Shown one piece after another: positions 61,609 to 64,000 of a stretch of DNA of 64,000 nt. Position 1 is the stretch's first letter; the number at the start of each line of letters is the position of its first letter. The stretch covers positions 12,880,303-12,944,302 of the forward strand of contig NC_087075.1 of assembly GCF_026151205.1 (NCBI RefSeq). Reading direction: 5' to 3'. The notes beneath the pieces were generated by a model. The model was given only the letters and a program-made list of their open reading frames with translations. It was not told the origin of the DNA and did no database searches. This DNA is from Bolinopsis microptera. Its lineage: Eukaryota > Ctenophora > Tentaculata > Lobata > Bolinopsidae. The translations under genes and the position numbers were made by a program.

Positions 61609-63775
61609 CACCCCTGGTCAACCGTTACCCAAGCCTTCTGGAGGAAGTATCCAAATGATTTCCAATCTTCCGTATACGGCACTGATGTGATAGAACGATA
61701 TGTGGATTTAGATGGGAAGTTGCACAGCAAACGAATTATTATCAGCGACTGGAACGTCCCATCTTTCATGAAGTTCTTCTTTGGGGATGCGAGAGGATAT
61801 GCTGTGGAGTACAGTATTGTTGATCCTGTTGAACAAACTCTAACCTTGAGGTGAGTTATGGCTTGTTTGTTAAGAACATTTATCTTGATGATATGAATAT
61901 TTATAAATGTATAACTTAATTTCTTAAAAATGTATATATATATTTCATGGCTGGACTTCTACACAATAAAAGAAAGCGGTTGTGATTAGATCTTCGAAAG
62001 TCTTTGCATCGTTTATTTACATCAATTCTGAGAAATTATATCATTAAAGTAACTACAACAAATACGAATCATATACAATTGAGAATAAATACAAACTAAA
62101 AGCAGTGGGAAAATCTGATGAATTGAAATTTAAAAAAGAAACTGAAAGCCGTTACAAATGTACTCTTATCTTATCTCTTATCTAAATACCGATAACTGAT
62201 TCTCGGAAAATCAAGCTTAAAATCACAACAAAAACCTGTAAAATTTATACTTAAGTAAAAAATGTAATATGCACGTCTCTGGAATAATGGTATAACTAAA
62301 TAAAATCTACAAAATATACTAAAACTAAAACTAAGCTCCGGCAGATTTAAAAAGTAGATGGTTACTATCAAGGGTGTTCATACCCCCAAACCGTTCAAGG
62401 GTTTTCAATTGGGTCTGGTAGAACCCCTCTCTAGCTTCCATAGCCTTTTCTTTGTCTGCTTTACTAATATTAGGCTCAAATACTAAAGCGTCTACTATAA
62501 TGACAGAAAGGTGCTTACTAAGTGAGGAATTATAGCAGGCTATGGTACTAAAATCTAAATCATGATCAATATCTAAAAAATGGTTAACTAATTTACAACT
62601 TCTTATACCTTTCTTTATGTGACTCTTATGGTTAGAGAATCTCTTAGGGAGATTTGAGGTAGTATAACCGACATACGACTGTTTACAAGTCTTACACTCC
62701 ATTAAATAAATGAGGTTATAACTCTGACAAGATATATACTTAGTTATAGGGAAAACTTGTTTAGAATGGTGACTACTAAAATTGGAACAGGGGGACAGGA
62801 AATTTTGCTTACAAACATAACATTTACCACAAGCATGGCACCCTGGGTCGACAGCCCCGGGAACCGCCCTTAGACTTTCGGAGTCTGGTTCCTGGATCTG
62901 GCTTGCAGTTGTTTCTCTCTCATTATCACAGTTTAAAGTTCCACTGGCACGGTACTTATTGTGTACAAGCATGCCACCGATAGTTTGATTCTTTCGATGA
63001 CTCACGAATACACTGTCACGAATACACTGTCCGCACGTATATATATACATTTTAAAGAAATTAAGTCTGTTCCAATTGAATTAATTTTTTACTAAGATGC
63101 ATCCTTGGAAAGTTTCACCGTAGCATCATCCATTTGACTAAATATCAGTTTTTAATTTCAGGTCTCAAAACATCAATGCAGCCTCAATGTTTGCAATGCG
63201 AGAAGAAATTGTATATAAAAGTAAGCACTATTGCTGTAACCCTTGTATCAAAAAACGATTTTATTCTTGAGTGTATAACCTCAAATTTACCCTTTCTTTA
63301 TTCTTCAGCTTTAAACAACATTATTTAATCATTAAAGTTCCAGTTAATTATGCGCATAATCATAATTAATTATACGCATAATCATCACATCTTCTTCTCA
63401 GGTGTTGGAGAAACAACTCACCTAGACCACGCAGCTAAGTTCTTATTTAGCGTGTCTCGATTAGTGGACGATGCTGCTGAGAATTGGTTGGTTGGTACCA
63501 TGACTGACGCTGCTCGAGAAGGACTTAAGGTACGTTATTAAAACGTACAGTGTTTCTAGTTGCAATCCATTGTTTTATAATTCATTATTGTTGAATTTTC
63601 ATGTCACCAATCTACAAATAAACCATAACACCAGGCTTTAGAATCAATCATACAAACTATAAACACCGAGAGAGAGAAAAAGGAGGATTTGAGAAAGGAA
63701 ACCAACCCTCACCTCACCAACATCACCAGTCACACAATTATCAAAAACAAATTATCTAGTATTAAACCTGATTAA
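61609..63775 (+). CDS. PRELI/MSF1-domain protein (PRELID/slowmo family), first exon missing
   Basis: Exons 61609-61850, 63162-63220, 63402-63529 and 63635-63775 join in phase with GT-AG sites. They encode HPWSTVTQAFWRKYPND, DVIERYVDLDGKLHSKRIII, a DWNVPSF segment and YSIVDPVEQTLTLRSQNI. Next come a REEIVYKS strand and a long C-terminal helix, as in PRELI-domain lipid-transfer proteins that move phosphatidic acid or phosphatidylserine across the mitochondrial intermembrane space with TRIAP1. The HPW, FW.RYPN, G.L.(S/T).R and S.VDP blocks are all in the usual order. The initiator exon (usually about 12 residues) is upstream and was not found. AATAAA at 63836 fits the poly(A) signal. PRELID1, 2 and 3 cannot be separated with confidence. 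Confidence 0.85.
62331..63050 (-). mobile_element. Penelope-like element fragment with GIY-YIG endonuclease
   Basis: 239-aa frame. A CGKCYVC zinc motif is followed by the GIY-YIG nuclease start NLIYLMECKTCKQSYVGYT, then LPKRFSNHKSHIKKG, HDLDFSTI and the EAREGFYQTQLKTLERFGGM end. This is the C-terminal endonuclease of Penelope-like retroelements; the RT is missing. It sits in the PRELI gene's intron in opposite orientation. The remaining intron (61851-62330) may contain its 3' end. Confidence 0.85.
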
Positions 63776-64000
63776 TTTAACTTCTGAATACGATTGTTTT
63801 TTATTTATTTTTAATTTCTCGAGTTTTACAGCCGCAATAAACCTGATGTATGATGATTTAAAACCTAAAATTATATTTGTACGCATATTTGGCATTTATA
63901 AGTCGACACTCGACTGACAATTATTGGATCACTAAATTTGAGACCAAGAGATTTAACTTTTTAACGATCTGATAACGGCGACTGTATTTTCTTAATAATA
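63776..64000. other. 3' flank of the PRELI-domain gene
   Basis: AT-rich; AATAAA at 63836-63841. No further gene in the last 220 bp. Confidence 0.6.

Noticed and set aside
1-64000. CRISPR arrays, operons or prokaryotic origin
   Set aside because: Spliced eukaryotic genes throughout; the tandem arrays have no spacer structure.

Overview
The window is nuclear DNA from an animal, very probably an invertebrate. Genes are split by GT-AG introns. The protein set is metazoan/ciliate-cell type (AP-4 mu, syntaxin 6/10, mitochondrial L32, LRRIQ1, PANK4, a PRELI-domain protein). The spaces between exons are filled with minisatellites, non-LTR retrotransposons, a Penelope-like fragment and small inverted-repeat elements. 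I cannot name the species from sequence alone.

Layout. 1-11.5 kb: three closely packed minus-strand genes, AP4M1 (runs off the left edge), a syntaxin 6/10 SNARE and MRPL32. Their introns carry a 20-bp satellite made of CRE and E-box palindromes, a pentanucleotide array, a 1.7-kb inverted-repeat element with a mariner-like MITE nested in it, and 53-56 bp minisatellites tied to splice junctions. 12-18.1 kb: a CR1/L2-type LINE fragment, then two intronless paralogous zinc-finger genes of an unfamiliar architecture, both on the minus strand. 18.1-28.2 kb: gene-poor DNA with a recurring bipartite 15-mer (GTAAA-N4-GTCACA), three copies of a three-stem structured element, a 22-bp tandem array of RFX X-box palindromes, segmental duplications and LINE fragments.

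28.2-40.3 kb: two large minus-strand LINEs. The first has both ORFs intact, and its ORF1 fuses an AlkB-like dioxygenase domain to an SGNH esterase domain. The second is broken by a frameshift and an RT deletion. A 20-bp direct repeat suggests the second landed in the 5' region of the first.

40.8-55.7 kb: LRRIQ1 on the plus strand, 16 coding exons that join in phase to 1622 codons. An intronless, full-length PANK4 is nested on the same strand inside its intron 8. This PANK4 keeps the two catalytic residues reported lost in human PANK4. 55.7-64 kb: a hairpin MITE, a frameshifted GGACT-like remnant, a hAT-type MITE with 8-bp target duplications, a 5'-truncated RNase-H LINE with poly(A) and a 12-bp target duplication, and a PRELI-family gene whose intron holds a Penelope-like GIY-YIG fragment.

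The most unusual points are: (i) several introns whose tandem repeats contain copies of the adjoining splice site, most clearly in MRPL32 and LRRIQ1; (ii) the AlkB-SGNH ORF1; (iii) the zinc-finger paralogs with a roughly 57-residue repeated module; (iv) arrays built on transcription-factor-like palindromes; and (v) the nested, apparently kinase-competent PANK4.
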